A DNA stretch of 64,000 bases from Clonostachys chloroleuca (lineage: Eukaryota > Ascomycota > Sordariomycetes > Hypocreales > Bionectriaceae). The position numbers were made by a program, and so were the translations under genes. How positions within the stretch are numbered: position 1 is the first letter of the stretch; each line of letters opens with the position of its first letter. Under the pieces are notes generated by a model. The model saw only the letters and a list, made by a program, of their open reading frames with translations, searched no databases and was not told the origin of the DNA. The stretch spans positions 26,412,001 through 26,476,000 of the forward strand of contig JBANAY010000003.1 in NCBI GenBank assembly GCA_037952775.1, given 5' to 3'. Shown piece by piece: positions 32,388 to 45,200 of the stretch.

Positions 32388-32743
32388 GGGAGACGCCCCA
32401 CGGCTTCGCGTCACAGTCCTTGATGCGACTTGAGGTTATCTAATCCGTAGAGGCTTCTCCAACGGTGAAGATTTTGAGATTTTGTGGTTCAAGTTTTGCG
32501 TGTGCTTTCTATTTATTTGCCAGTTATTCGCATTTTCCCCGCTTGATTACAATTCCCCGTCATCATTTCATGAACATTCAAGTTCAGCATTATACCCAAT
32601 TCCTCGCAATGCATTTTCATGTTTGGTAGTCTGTTCTTCGGCCGTGATTAGAAAGCCTGCTTTCTGTTTGTTGGTCATGTCGTCATGTCCCATCCACTGG
32701 ATAAGACTCAGTGTTCTACATATCATCAAGAAAATACCCAGCT
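32388..32743. other. Short intergenic region between convergent genes
   Basis: 356 bases of shared 3' region; T-rich downstream of the membrane protein gene. No gene is supported. Confidence 0.6.
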
Positions 32744-35700
32744 TTACACTTCAGTCTCGATCCCAGCCTGCCCGGTTGTGCGGTCAAAGGCTCCGGATAC
32801 CCGCTTCTCGAGACCCTCAACTTTGTTCTTCACCCACTTAGCGGTCCGAGGAATCTGTGATCATCTGTTAGTTCACGTTCGAGGACTGTTGCGTGTGTGT
32901 TTTGAGTCGTGCGCAATTAAGCCTTACCTTCCACTGCATTAATCCCCGGTGCCGCCTATGCAAAGCCTTCTCGCGGCGCTTATAGTCCCTGATTTGGTCG
33001 ATTGGGCCTTGCTTATCGTTGGCGCTTCCGTCGGGGATGTCTTTCTCCCCATCAGAACTGTCGCTGTCACTAGACTGCTCCGCGTCGACGATTCCAATCT
33101 TCCTCTCGATCTTGTCGAGATCCTGGTTCTCCTGTGCCGTATTTATGACCTCAACGATATCGCGGAGATTCTGGTCTTTGTTTGCCCATGCAGAGTGAGC
33201 CATGCCCTATGCGTGTAGTTGTTAGTCGTAGATCCTGAGAAAGTGAGTCCGGTAATCAGGGGGTTTATTCCAACTCACCAGCCCAGCCCAGTAAGTCAGT
33301 TTCACTCGCAAAGTTCCGATTTTTTCGCCTGGTGCTTCTAGACAGTTGGAGCATGCCCGCTTGAAATCACCCTTCCACACAGGAAGCTCCAGCTCCAGCT
33401 CCTCCTCGTCCGGCACATCCTTGAGCCACAAGACACTAAAGGCGACAACGTCGTCACCAAAAACCCGGTTGTGCTTGAAGGCAATCGACACGCAGGTGCT
33501 GTAGCGCTTCTGCACCGCCAAGAGAACACTCTCCTCCTCGGACTTGGGGTGCCAGCTATTCTCGTTCTTGCTCGCATACATCTTCCCGGAGCTGAGGTTG
33601 CTCCTGAGCTTCAGCTTTGAGCCGGTGAGCTCGCCGGGCAGCCCGTGTCCCGTTACGAGCGGCTTGACCTCGACGGTGCCGAAGTCCCAGCCCAGGAGGT
33701 TCCGGGGCGCCTGCAGCTGCACGCTCCGCCAGACCATGGAGAGCCTAACCTTCCCGTGGCCGATGCCGCCGGCGAGCGGCCAGGTGCCCATGACCTGCGA
33801 CCTCTCCTTGAAGATCTCGTACAGAGGTAGATGCACCATGCCCAGGAGGGGGTCGTCCTCGTCCATGCGGGAGTCCCGGACCGATACGAAGACCTCGGCA
33901 TCGTGCCAGTCGCGGATGAACCTCTCGCAGCCGGCGTTGTAGAACGGCTTCGAGTTCTGGGGTTTCGTCCTCGTCCTGTACACCTTGTGGTGGTTTATCA
34001 AGATAGTGCAGTATGCGCTGGGCAGGCCCTCGTGGCCCTGCTCCCTCTCGTCGTCTGACTCGAGGTGCTTATCCGACGAAACCTTGCTCAGCTTCTCGAC
34101 CTCCAGGCCGGTGATGTTATGGATCTGCAAGCTAAAGATGCCGCTTGGGTAGCCGTCGGGAGGAGGCGCCGATATGATCATGGCGTCCTGCTGGGCCTTG
34201 AGCTCCTGCTTCTTCTGCTGCTTAAGCTCGTCCTCGTTCCTCCCCGTCTTCCGCTCCTTGAAGATGGCCTCGCGGAGCTTCCGCTCGGCGTTTTCGTCGA
34301 CCTTGGCCCTGAGCTGCTCCATGGATCGCACGCTCGGGTCGAAGGTCTGCTTGTCGAACTGGCACTGCTGTATCCTGGCCTTGGGGAAGTATCCGACGCT
34401 CCACTCGAGCTTTCCCGGCATCTCATCGCCGGGCTTGAGCGCCTTGAACCCATCGGTGCGCTCCCACATCCTCCCGTGCGACTCCTTGTTCGACATAATC
34501 TCAGTGAGACTCACCTCGATGCGGCCAAGGTCGTCGTCTGCGCTGAACCGGTCCGAGTCCCACAGCTGCACCCTCAGTCTCTCCTCTACGTTGAGTTCTT
34601 CCAGCGTGACCAGCATGAAGAATGTCTCCTCCCAGCAGGGCTGCATCTCAGAGAGCATGATCCGCGTGCTGGACACGACCTTGCCAAACTTGGCCCAGCC
34701 CACGGATACGTATGGATCAGAGCTGGCATCCTTGACGAGAGGGATGGCCGAGTCGCCCATCTTGAAATCATAGCCTCGTTTGATATGGATCATCAGGACT
34801 CCGCGACCGTGCGTATCCTTCTTGAAATCTTCACCCGAGAGCATGTCCTTGAGATCGAGTGTCAGACTCTTTGGAGCAACGTACTGGGCCATCGCCGCGT
34901 CCACCGCCGACTGGACGAATTTGCTGATCAGAGGCACGTCCATGATGTTCAAGCCGTGCTTGCTGAGGGGCACACAGCTGAGGTTGACTTTGGGTTGGCC
35001 GAGGAAAGTGACTGTGCAGAGCTCGAAAAAGGGGGGTCAGGAGTCAACTGCAGCCGCAATCTCATGGTGCCCACGATGCCGTGGAGATCAACCCACACGG
35101 GGATCTTGATGTTCCCTGGCAGGAAGAAGGCAAGGTAGATGTGCATGTCTTTGGACTTTGCCTTGAAGCTCTTGGATTGGCTACGAGTTCGGTAAGCAAA
35201 GGCGATCTCCAAATTGATGAACTCCCCTTCCTCCGCGAGCAGACCGGGCGAGATCAGGTCCTCATCTGCCTCGTCTTGGTCGGCGTTTGGGTCGGTCTGT
35301 TCCTCAGTCTTTTCAGATTTGACGACGCTGCTCCCTTTGCTGGACTTCTCGGAGCTTTTGTCCGAGGTGATTTTGCCGTCCGCCGTGACAGATTCGGTGG
35401 CAGCACCCGCCGGAAGCCACCGAACGCCGAGAATTCGTACAGCCTCGCTTCCTTGCCCGATATCGTCCACGCTCACCATGCGAACCAATTTGGGCAATGA
35501 TGCCTGCATGACATCCTCCAGGGTGTCCCCCAGACTAGCAAACAGGTCTGGATTAACAAGGGGCCACATAGCTCCAAGCAGCGAGTTGAGCCAGACCGTT
35601 GTCTCCTTCTCGTACTTTGTGGCCGCTTGGGCGATCTGCTGCCGCTGGGCCTCCCACACTTCATCTTCGAACACCGCATCGACTCTCCTGCCCACCCAAT

Positions 35701-36517
35701 CCTTGACCCCACTCACAAGAGCCCAGAGACATCCTATCGCTCCCGTGGCAACACACAGCAGAATTGCCACGTCTGTCAACGTGATCATCCGGTCAACCCT
35801 CGGAAGCTGCCTCTCCAGAATAAACGCCCCAAACAAGACGAGGGCGGCGCCGGCCAACCCCATTGCGATACCCTTTTGGTGGATGGAGGACAGTTCCTGG
35901 CGCAGATTGTCGAAGCTCGGGGGCGGGAACCGATTTACCAAGATCTCATGGCCCATCTGGATATGCTCCTGCTCTAGGCGCAGCTTCTCATCCGAATTCC
36001 TAGGAGACAGCCTGTTGGCGATCCTATGCAAGAGGCCCGGGGTCGCGCCCTCCACGTCGGCATCCTGGAGGGCATCCTCGGTGAAGTCGTGGATGGTGAT
36101 GGGGAGGTGCGTCACCGGGTCGGTCACCAGACGCTCCGCCCTCTCCTTGTCCCAGGCCTTGCTGTTCTTCCGCCGCAGCCTGGCATCGGTCGCGGCAGGG
36201 TCCACCTCTGAGGTGTCTTTCAACATCTCGGCTCCTTCTTCCTGGGGCTCCGCGTGCTTCTGGCCCTGCTCATCTGAGGTGTCCTCGGCCTGATCACCAC
36301 CCGGCGCAGCGCCAGAGCTCGCGGTTGCTGACGCATTGGGGGCAGCAGTCTCGGGTTGGTCACATGTCTTGCTGACATCGACTGTGCTGTTGTTGAGGGC
36401 TTTCTGCTGCCGGGCGGCCTTCTCCTCGCGGTACCTGGCTATGGTGGGTATTGGATTCCGGGCACTGTAGGGCGCCTGGTAGCGTCGACGCTCATCGGGG
36501 TCGTCCACACCGGACAT
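32744..36517 (-). CDS. Tricalbin-type SMP/C2 membrane-contact protein (frame break)
   Basis: Tricalbin/extended-synaptotagmin-like protein that tethers endoplasmic reticulum to plasma membrane and moves lipids. Exons 36517-33279, 33206-32928 and 32854-32744; introns are 72 nt (GTGAGT donor) and 73 nt (GTAAGG donor). The N-terminus MSGVDDPDERRRYQAPYSAR looks like the fungal family start. A hydrophobic hairpin follows (GLAGAALVLFGAFILERQLP and VAILLCVATGAIGCLWALV). The SMP domain comes next (KETTVWLNSLLGAMWPLVNP through SKFVQSAVDAAMAQYVAPKS), then C2-type segments (MIHIKRGYDFKMGD, SSDPYVSVGWAKFGK, QLWDSDRFSADDDLG; later FSLQIHNITGLEVEK). The last exons add an acidic linker and IPRTAKWVKNKVEGLEKR. 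Inside the SMP domain the frame breaks at the A5G6 run 35026-35036: LTPDPPF must join FELCTVTFLGQP. One extra base restores 1209 residues. As written, the protein splits into two overlapping open frames. Confidence 0.92.
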
Positions 36518-39500
36518 TTTGCGCTATCAAGTAGGTAGTCTGGTTTTGGTTTGGGATACAGGACTCCAGATGTAGGAATTGGGAGACACACCCGCGGGGA
36601 GGGGTAAAAGGGCCAATAGCAATGCAAACATGCGCTTATTGAGAGATTGAGAACATTGGGGGGAAGAGTGAGTTGTAGGTCGTCCTGACGTCGTATTGAA
36701 AATAAGTTCAGAGTATTTTGGCCAAGAAATTTTGATGGAGAGCCGCGTAAGAGGCGGGTGAAACGGCAGCAAGGATTAACACCAGGCAGAGCTAGTGAAT
36801 TGGCTTGATGCGAGGCAGGTCTGGAATCCAGCTGCCTTGGATTTTTATGCTCATTGGCTAATTGAGACGGACTGAAAGCATAAATCCCTCGGCAGCCTCG
36901 CTGTACGGGGAGAAGAGCCCATCTGTTCTGTATCTGCTCTGGTGAGCGAGCTGGCCAAGAGGCGGCGCAACAGAGGGTTACGTCATTGGCTCCATGCCGT
37001 ATATATCCGCTACTGTTTCTGTTGGTAATGGCTGTTGGGGCACGATGGGGATAGGGCAGCCGGGATCCGGGGTCGTTGTCCACTGCAACCTCACTGAAAT
37101 TCTCTGGTACGCTCGCTGTGCGATGCCTTGACAGTGCGGCGCCACGTGGAGCAGTTGATGACGGGCTCTTCCTTGTTTCGAGTGTCACAGACCTCTGGTT
37201 GATCCCCCTCCTCACGGAAACACATAATGCTGTTGTCATTGTACAGAAACCTCCAGCGTCGGATCTCGATGATCGGCAATGGGCGGGACAAACGTACTAT
37301 ACGCCAAGACAACTGACATATCCTTGCTTGACTCGTGTCAATTAATCAACACATCTTACCCCAGATTGTACGGACAATACGCCATATTAAGTTGGTTGTT
37401 TCCGAATAACTGTGAATACTGGTGTCCGTCAGAGATGCCAATTTAATTACAACTTCATCTTCCGTGTCAGAGCTGAACAGTCCCTCGCTTAACTCCACGG
37501 AGCGTCAGTAGCCAGCCTTTGTCATGGGTTAATTCGGGTTCTATACGCATCTACCAATCGAGTGTTTGTGCGAAAGTAGCTCCCAACTCAGATAACCCGA
37601 GGTCCTCTTCTTATCAAAATTCTCCGGGATCACCAAATGCGGCCATGTTCAGCTGCTGCTAGCTTCCAGTTATTAGCTCCCCGTGATGATCTACGTGGTG
37701 GCGCCACGTCAAATTAAACTCTCTGCTCGTCTGCCCTAATCCAAACCTCCTACCCTAGATTTCGTTGCGTTCGTTAAAGTGCTCCTTCCCATTTCATTGA
37801 TCCTTGAAATCCATGCATTCCGGGTCCAATTCTTCCGTTGCAGTTTAGAATTTTTCCACTCACATGCATTTGATGGTACGCGGCGCCGTTGGGCCCTTGT
37901 TGATATGCGAGTGCATACATGCCTATTATTACTTGCCGAGCTGGGGTGTGGAACGGTTCGCATTCAACTTACCAACCAAGCGTCAAGACGATGCCATCAT
38001 CTCCGGATAGACCAATACCTGGGTCACGATCGTTATCACATAAGAGAAAAACCAGCTCGTTCATCACACTAGAAGGCCACGAGGGCTCATGAGATATGGT
38101 CTAGCGCAAAGTCGCACGAGCCTGATTGCTGCGGTGATGCAGCGTGTGCTGGGTGCTTGTGTGACGAAGCTGTGAGGGCCGGCCTTGGCACATCCATTAA
38201 CGGGTCGTCACACCGGCGACGAATCGAACCCACGTTGTAAGCGTCGTCGAGAAGCGGTGATGAGGACAGCGGACTTGGACCCTCAAAGCGCCTGATGGCG
38301 CCAGTAATGAGGCGTATGTTCGTCGACGACCGGCCGTGCGCTCACCTTGCTGCCCCTCCTCCTGACCTTTGCATCCTGAACTATCGATGCCAAGTGCGGG
38401 AGAGAAGATGTCGTAGCGGCCTCTGGGGGCATCTGCTTCCTTTTCACTCGAACTCTTGTTGGCCCAGGCCTGGCTGTAAGCGCCGGACCCCTGGAGCGTC
38501 GACTTCGGGAGGGGTGCCAGAAGGGGCCAGTGGCAGTTGGTGTGGCCACTAACTGTCCAGCCCGCAGCGACTCGGTGGGGTCCTGCGCTGTTCCAAATAT
38601 ACCCTGGCCACTCAGCGGCCTGATCCGGGGGCTACAGGGGCTACAGGGGCTACAGGGCCTGCATGGCCTGCCACCAGCCTTTTGCAATGCTGCGCCGGCG
38701 CTTAAGTCTCCCCTGCGACATCCCGCCGTAACCTATCGACACCTCCCCAGCACAAATGCGCATCATGGCATTGAGAGCCGGGTCCCAGGAGAGTGGCCCG
38801 GCTTGTTTTCCATTATCTTTCGACTCTTTCCCTTTGAGCCCACCATGAAATCAACCCCCCAAAACACGAGGCAAATCCTGGCAACCTACGACCAACAACC
38901 TCAACTTACATATCCTCGTCCCTACCCACAACCAGATCTCCAACAACCAACAACCATTTCTAATTTGGATTTCTGCTACTACCATCAGGGCGCTTCGGCC
39001 CATTGTTTCCTACTGTGACCCAAGTCAAGTAAGCAATTGGTAGATCCGACGTTCTGGATCTACCTAACGTTAATCCCATTTCCATCACCCAACCCACGAC
39101 CGGGACCAATATCTCGTTTCCACCACGCAAGATTCCTTGTCTGTTTCTGTCTAGCCTCATCTTCACTAGACATTTGCATCTTATTGTCATCTGGTTGCTA
39201 TTTTCTCGGCCATCTTCTACGTGCAACCCTGCAAAAGACTCGCTTCTCTCTTACACTGGACCGCTAATTCATTGCCGCTGCGGATCACCAACCTCCCTTC
39301 CGGACTGACACCTTACTCTCGTCCCCAATTTTCAGGACGATAAAGCTACTCTATTGTTGATAAGAGTGGGAAAGAGTCAAATCGTTTCCTACAAACTCCC
39401 TGATCTCGCCAGTACGGCTCTTATTTAATAGCTCACTGTCAACCTTTCCTTGAGAAGAGTGACTACTATCCGGCCACCAAGTATCCGAGGGAATCTGGAA

Positions 39501-39613
39501 TTTGGGCATACAACCATATTTAAAACGCTCCAGATAAACCAGTGACCGTGGATCCCTCAACGTACGGAGGTTCTTGGGATAGGGAAAGCCTTCATCGAAG
39601 GCAGGGCACCGCG
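36518..39613. other. Divergent intergenic region, tricalbin / noxA
   Basis: About 3.1 kb without a supported gene. It has a short CTACAGGGG tandem repeat (38632-38657) inside a 162-codon open frame that I reject. A long pyrimidine-rich, CAA-containing stretch at 38,850-39,350 fits the noxA 5' leader. A 266-codon minus frame (36439-37239) overlaps the tricalbin start in another frame and looks fortuitous. Confidence 0.5.
38632..38657. repeat. Short tandem repeat, CTACAGGGG x3
   Basis: Three consecutive near-identical 9-base units upstream of noxA. Non-coding as far as I can tell. Confidence 0.85.
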
Positions 39614-41445
39614 ATGGGCGGTCAGGGAGGATTAGGTGGGCTGCTGTTGAAGCAGCTCAGACCGACGAAGTTGCTGTTCCACTTCCTCTTTTGGGGATTT
39701 CACTTCGGCATCTTCGCACTTGGATGGTGAGCAAAGCTTCCGATGATGGAACTTCATTGCCTTCCCCTGATGTTAGGTTGTCCTCTGAAGATCTTTCAAA
39801 ATCTGACCTTTGCCTTCTTGCAGGTACCTACAATACACCAACGAGAAGCTGGCTCCTCTCAACCTGTTACAATATTCAGTATGGATATCCCGAGGCGCCG
39901 GTCTAGTTCTCAGTGTCGATTGTACCCTTATCCTCATCCCGGTGTGCCGCACCATCGTGCGATTCTTCCGCCCCAAGCTGCGGTTCCTACCTCTGGACGA
40001 GAATATTTGGTTCCATCGGCAGGTAGCATATGCGACTCTCGTTTTCACCATCATCCATACTGCTGGCCACTACGTCAACTTCTACAATGTTGAGCTCACC
40101 CAAGTTCGAGCCGAAGCTGCCGTCCAAATTCACTATACTCAGGCCGGAGGCATCACGGGCCATGTTATGCTCTTCTGCATGCTGCTCATGTACACAACAG
40201 CCCACTACCGCATCCGCCAACAGTCATTTGAGACCTTCTGGTACACCCACCATCTTTTCATCCCTTTTCTCTTGGCTCTCTACACCCATACTACAGGTTG
40301 CTTCGTCCGTGATTCTGTCGAGCCTATTTCGCCCTTCGCAGGAAAGGAGTACTGGCAGCACTGCATCGGATATCTAGGTTGGAGATGGGAGCTTATCGCC
40401 GGTGGTTTCTACTTTGCCGAGCGCATATGGCGTGAAGTGCGATCTCGCCGCGAGACCAAGATTACCCGCGTTGTCCGTCACCCTTACGATGTCGTCGAGA
40501 TCCAGTTCTCCAAGCCTTCCTTCAAGTACCGCGCTGGCCAGTGGCTCTTTCTCCAAGTGCCTTCCATTTCCAAGCACCAGTGGCACCCCTTCACGATCAC
40601 CTCGTGCCCTTATGACCCCTATGTCTCGATCCACGTACGTCAGGTTGGCGACTTCACCCGTGAGCTTGGTGACGCTCTTGGTGCGGGAGCTGCTCAGGCC
40701 AAGATGTATGATGACGTGGACCCCTTGGGCATGTACGAAATCGCCCTGGTGAATGGGCAGGAGATGCCCTCGATCCGCATCGATGGGCCCTTCGGTGCCC
40801 CCGCCGAGGACGTGTTCCAGAACGAAATCGCTGTTCTCATCGGCACCGGCATTGGCGTTACACCCTGGGCGTCTATCCTCAAGAACATCTGGCACCAGCG
40901 CAACTCTCCCAATGCCCCTACCCGCCTCCGCCGTGTAGAGTTCATCTGGGTCTGCCGTGACACGGGCTCCTTCGAATGGTTCCAAAACCTCCTCGCCTCC
41001 CTCGAGGAGCAGTCCAACGACGCAGCCCGCGCCGAGGGCGCAAACGGAGTCGAGTTCCTGAAGATCCACACCTACCTCACCCAGAAGCTCGACGTCGACA
41101 CGGCCCAGAACATCATGCTCAACAGTGTCGGCGCCGATGCGGACCCTCTCACCGAGCTCAAGTCCCGCACAAACTTTGGTCGTCCCAACTTCAAGCAGAT
41201 CTTCACCAACATGCGCGAAGGTATCGAGAACAAGACGTACATGAATGGCCTTCAGGGCCAGACGCACACCACCGTCGGTGTCTATTTCTGCGGCCCTTCC
41301 GTTGCAGGTAAGCAATCTCCCCCCACCTTTCCTACGTGGTAACTGACTGGAATCCCCCCCTTTTCAGCGCGAGATATCAAGTCTGCATGCAAAGCCGCGC
41401 AGTCAAGCCGAGTACACTTCCCATTCTGGAAAGAGCATTTCTAAG
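39614..41445 (+). CDS. noxA: NADPH oxidase NoxA/Nox1
   Basis: Superoxide-producing membrane flavocytochrome of the fungal NoxA (Nox1) type, needed in many moulds for sexual development, hyphal fusion or host penetration; partners are NoxR, Rac and NoxD. Exons 39614-39726, 39834-41307 and 41368-41445 give 554 residues, the usual NoxA length. Introns are 107 nt (GTGAGC...GCAG) and 60 nt (GTAAGC...TCAG). The N-terminus is MGGQGGLGGLLLKQLRPTKL. The ferric-reductase membrane domain carries haem-ligand histidines in the HRQVAYATLVFTIIHTAGHY and YTTAHYRIRQQSFETFWYTHH segments. FAD binding is at WHPFTITSCP, NADPH binding at LIGTGIGVTPWASILKNIW, and the C-terminal NADPH motif at GVYFCGPSVAARDIK spans the second intron. 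It ends WKEHF, near the typical Nox C-terminal phenylalanine. No EF hands are present, which separates it from NoxC. Confidence 0.97.
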
Positions 41446-42291
41446 CCACCGTATTTTCCTTTCCGATGCCTTGTTTCCTCTGTTTTTCGACCGAATCTGT
41501 AAATATCGATATCCCTGTGCATACCCTGTCATATACATAAAAACTGCCATCTTATACTAGCGTTGCCACGAATTATGGAATCCTTAATTAAAAATACTTT
41601 TTTCCCCCTTATTAGGGAGACTTTTTAGATGTATCGTCCGCTGCTGGACGGCGACGTTCTGTATTTGAGTCTCTGCTAGCCTCCATAGTCACTGAATGAG
41701 TTTGGAACCAACATGACAATCACTCTCTCGCGTAGTCGTGGGCAGGTCAGGCTGAATCTCGCTCAAGTGTGCTATAGATTACTAGAACTGTATGCTGAAA
41801 CATTGCTGTAATTCCTCATGACTATTCAGACGCACCCGTTATCCGTATATACTTTTTGTGCTCCCAGCTAAAAAGACCGATGAAGAGACAACGCCCTCTA
41901 TGTATCAAGGCCATTGTCGCCTGCAACAAAATTAGAAATTCAAAAAAAAAATGGAAATCGCTCCTGACCGTTTTTTTTCGAGCCACCAGATTATGAACAG
42001 TAGAAAAAAGCCAAAAAAAAAAAAAAAAAAAAAAAAAGAAAAAATCATAGTCTTCGTCATAATTCTATGACTTCGTTTCCTAAAAATTAAACGTCATAGT
42101 GCACATTAAAAAGAACGAAATTCTGGACACATTCCTCGTAATACATGCTCCCCTACAAGCAATTGTATATTCTGAGCAAAATAAAGAGAACAAGGGCTGC
42201 AGTTTCAGTTTATGGGCTGTCTTGAATCCGTAGCGATCGGAATTTGGAATTATCATCTTCCTCGTTTTCTTTGTACAAGAAATGATTGTTT
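41446..42291. other. Intergenic region between convergent noxA and histidine kinase
   Basis: AT-rich shared 3' region with several A-runs, including a 25-base run. No gene is supported. Confidence 0.6.
42013..42037. repeat. Poly(A) run, 25 bases
   Basis: Uninterrupted A tract between the 3' ends of noxA and the histidine kinase gene. It could be a slippage tract or a retroposition scar; no element body is visible beside it. Confidence 0.9.
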
Positions 42292-45200
42292 TCACCGTCG
42301 TTGTTGCTGGTTCTTAATTTTCAGTTTGTTCACATTTTCTTCCGTGAGTGCCTCACCGGCTGGAAGATCCTGGAAGGAGTTGCTGCGAAGACTTGACGGC
42401 CCACCGGCAACCCCCATCAGCTTCGTTTCCTGGAGCTTGCTCGACCATTCATTCTCTCCTTCTTGCCTCCTTGCCGGAGGGCCGAAATCCCCTGCAATAG
42501 GGGAGTCGAATGGTGATTGCTCTTGCTGATGGCCGCCGCTTACTGTTAGGGGGCGTGGGGTAACCGGGCTGTTATTACTGCTTTCGGTAATAAAGGGTTC
42601 GCTGCCATTATCCTCAACCCCAATGTGAGGTATATCGGCATTCTCGCAAGTTTCGTTCAGTTCTGAGCAGTCAGAAGCAGATGGAGCAGGCGAGGGCCGC
42701 GGTTTTCTTTTGTTGAGGCACCACCTTGTCAGCATCTTTTCGAGAATGGACATTGTTACTGGCTTGGCCAGATAGTCATCCATTCCTGCCTTCTTGCACT
42801 TTTCGCGGTCGCCTTGGATAGCTGATGCCGTCATCGCAACGATAGGAACATCTTGAACGAGATGCTTGTATGGAAGATGGTGTCGTAACAGATGGGTACA
42901 CTTATACCCGTCGATAACAGGCATCTGCACATCCATCAGGATCATGTCCGGCTTCGGTTTCAAGCCCTTTGAAACGGCCAAGAGATAATCCAGGGCTTCC
43001 CTCCCATTCCAGACTGCAGTTACTTTGAATCCCAATTTGTTAATCGTCTTGGTAGCGATCTTCTGGTTCACAGGACTGTGTTTAACTGTTAGCGGAAGCC
43101 ACTGAAAGTGTTAAATAATGAAAGCACTCACTTGTCCTCCACTACAAGGATATGCAGCTTTCCACGTTCAGCTCGAGAAATTTCTTGGCCAGAAATGGGG
43201 GTAGTCCGCAATGACGGACGTCGGACAATCCCATCAGATGCAGTGAGATTCTCATGCTCAGAGCTGTTGCAGGACAGGCTCAGCTCGGACTGTAGACGAT
43301 CTGGAATGGCTCCTGCCTGTGCCAACTCTGAGGTTCCTCGACCCTGGGGTTTGCTAAATGTGATCCAAAATGCCACCGTGGTCCCGCTGCCAACCCGCGA
43401 GTCAAGGGTGATGCGCCCATGCATGAGGTCGACGAGGTTCTTGGATATTGTAAGCCCAAGTCCGGTTCCACCAAAACGCCGTGCGGTTGAAGCATCTCCT
43501 TGGCTAAATGGCTGGAAGAGTTTCTTTAGAACATCTTCCTGGATGCCAATTCCCGTATCCTCCACAACAAACTTAATCTCGATGGAATCTGCCGTTTCCT
43601 TTTCCTTTGAGACTGAGAATCGAACGTATCCCTGATTGGTGAATTTGATGCTATTGGTCAGAAGATTGGTAATGATTTGTCGAACCCGTCCAGGGTCACC
43701 AATCACTACCATATCTTCCTTGATATCACCTCCGATGTCTGATTGAAAGTCTAGGCTTTTGCCTTTAACAGCGAACTGAAGCATCCGCACGACTTCATTG
43801 ACAATGACTGATAGCGAAAACTGTACTTCTTCGATATCGAGTCGGCCGGATTCTACTTTGGAAAAATCGAGGATGTCGTTGATGACGGTCAAGAGTGAAG
43901 TTGCTGAGCTATGAATGTTTTCGACATAGTCTCTCTGCTCCTCGTTTAATTCCATGCTAGCCAAAAGCTCTGCCATGCCGAGAACGCCAGTGATGGGAGT
44001 GCGGATTTCGTGAGACATGTTGGCGAGGAACTGGCTTTTTAATCTTGTTGCCTCTTTCGCCGCAGCTTCGTTGGCTACTGCTTTTCGTTTCTGCTTTAGT
44101 GTTTCCTTCGTTTCGATTTTCTGGTCTCTCAGCTCGGTCACATCCATTATCACACCAATGACACCCTCGATGACCGTTTTAGTTGTTGGTTTGCCCTCGC
44201 GAGACTCTTTGCAATACATCGGCAGAAGCCTAGTGCGGTACCAGCGATTATCTTTGGTTTGTTAGTCATGGTGAGTCGCTGCTGCCAGATAGCATGGGGA
44301 CTTACTGAAAGAATGTTCGTCAACACCAACCCCGTCGGTTGCTTGACCATTCAGAACCGCTTCGATGGGTTGCAAGAAGTCGGGCTTCTCGCCCTCAGCC
44401 AGTTGTTCGGTGAGGCGATTGAAAACTGTATATACATTCTCGCCAATAAACCATTCGCTATTCTTAGAATTCTGGTTGTCATTGTCCCAAATTAGGGCCC
44501 CTTCCAGCATCGTTACTCTGCGTTTTAGGTCAGCTGTGAAGATGGTGACGCGGGAGTGTGCGATGACACTGAGGAGCTGTTTTCGAGTGCGCTCCGCGTC
44601 CATCTTCGATTGAATGCCCTCATGAGCATCGGTACAGGTACCTGCAAAGTGAGTTAGGATCGATATGAAAATGGAAGTCAAAACACCTACCGAACCACTT
44701 CTCAATCTTGCCAGTTTCCTTATTTCGCATAGCGCTTGCGCGGGCCAGAAACCATCTCCATTTGCCTTCCTTGCTCCGGCATCGCCATTCTGTCACGAAT
44801 GGTTCACCAGTTGCGACTGACTTTTCCCAACGTGGTAGGCTCGCCTGTAGGTCGTCAGGGTGAAATGGTAGCATCCAGCCTTCCCCCATACACTGCTCAT
44901 CCGTCAGGCCAGTATACGTGTACCATCGGTGATTGAAGAATTCGGGGTGGCCATCCGGGGTTGTCGTCCATACTAGCTGGGGCATTGTATCACAGATGAT
45001 CCTGAATCGCTCTTCATTGCTCTCTTTGATCTCTGTGATCTCTTGTATCACGGAAGTGCAGTCGCGGCCGGAGACGACACCGGCAAGAAATTCGCCAGTG
45101 GCCTCGTCTCGGATGGCTTCGCCAGTCACCTCAAAGACGACCTTTTCATTGTTCTCGTCGTACAAACCGACCCTCGTCGGGCCACATGGGGCCTGCGTCT

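Noticed and set aside
35026..35036. Programmed ribosomal frameshift in the tricalbin gene
   Set aside because: No conserved slippery heptamer with stimulatory structure is evident, and similar breaks at homopolymers in unrelated genes point to sequence error.
34065..35138. 357-codon plus-strand open frame
   Set aside because: Antisense shadow of the tricalbin gene; the minus strand has clear SMP and C2 text.
35214..36293. 359-codon plus-strand open frame
   Set aside because: Antisense shadow of the tricalbin N-terminal half.
36439..37239. 266-codon minus-strand open frame overlapping the tricalbin start
   Set aside because: Different frame from the well-supported tricalbin ATG; composition and sequence show no family features.
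38200..38270. tRNA-like T-arm on the minus strand (GTGGGTTCGATTCG)
   Set aside because: The T stem does not pair and no matching D arm, anticodon arm or acceptor stem is present.
38530..39018. 162-codon open frame with GLQGLQGLQGL repeat
   Set aside because: The repeat comes from the CTACAGGGG tandem; no conserved features, and it lies in the noxA leader region.
40374..41315. 313-codon minus-strand open frame
   Set aside because: Antisense shadow of the noxA FAD/NADPH domain.
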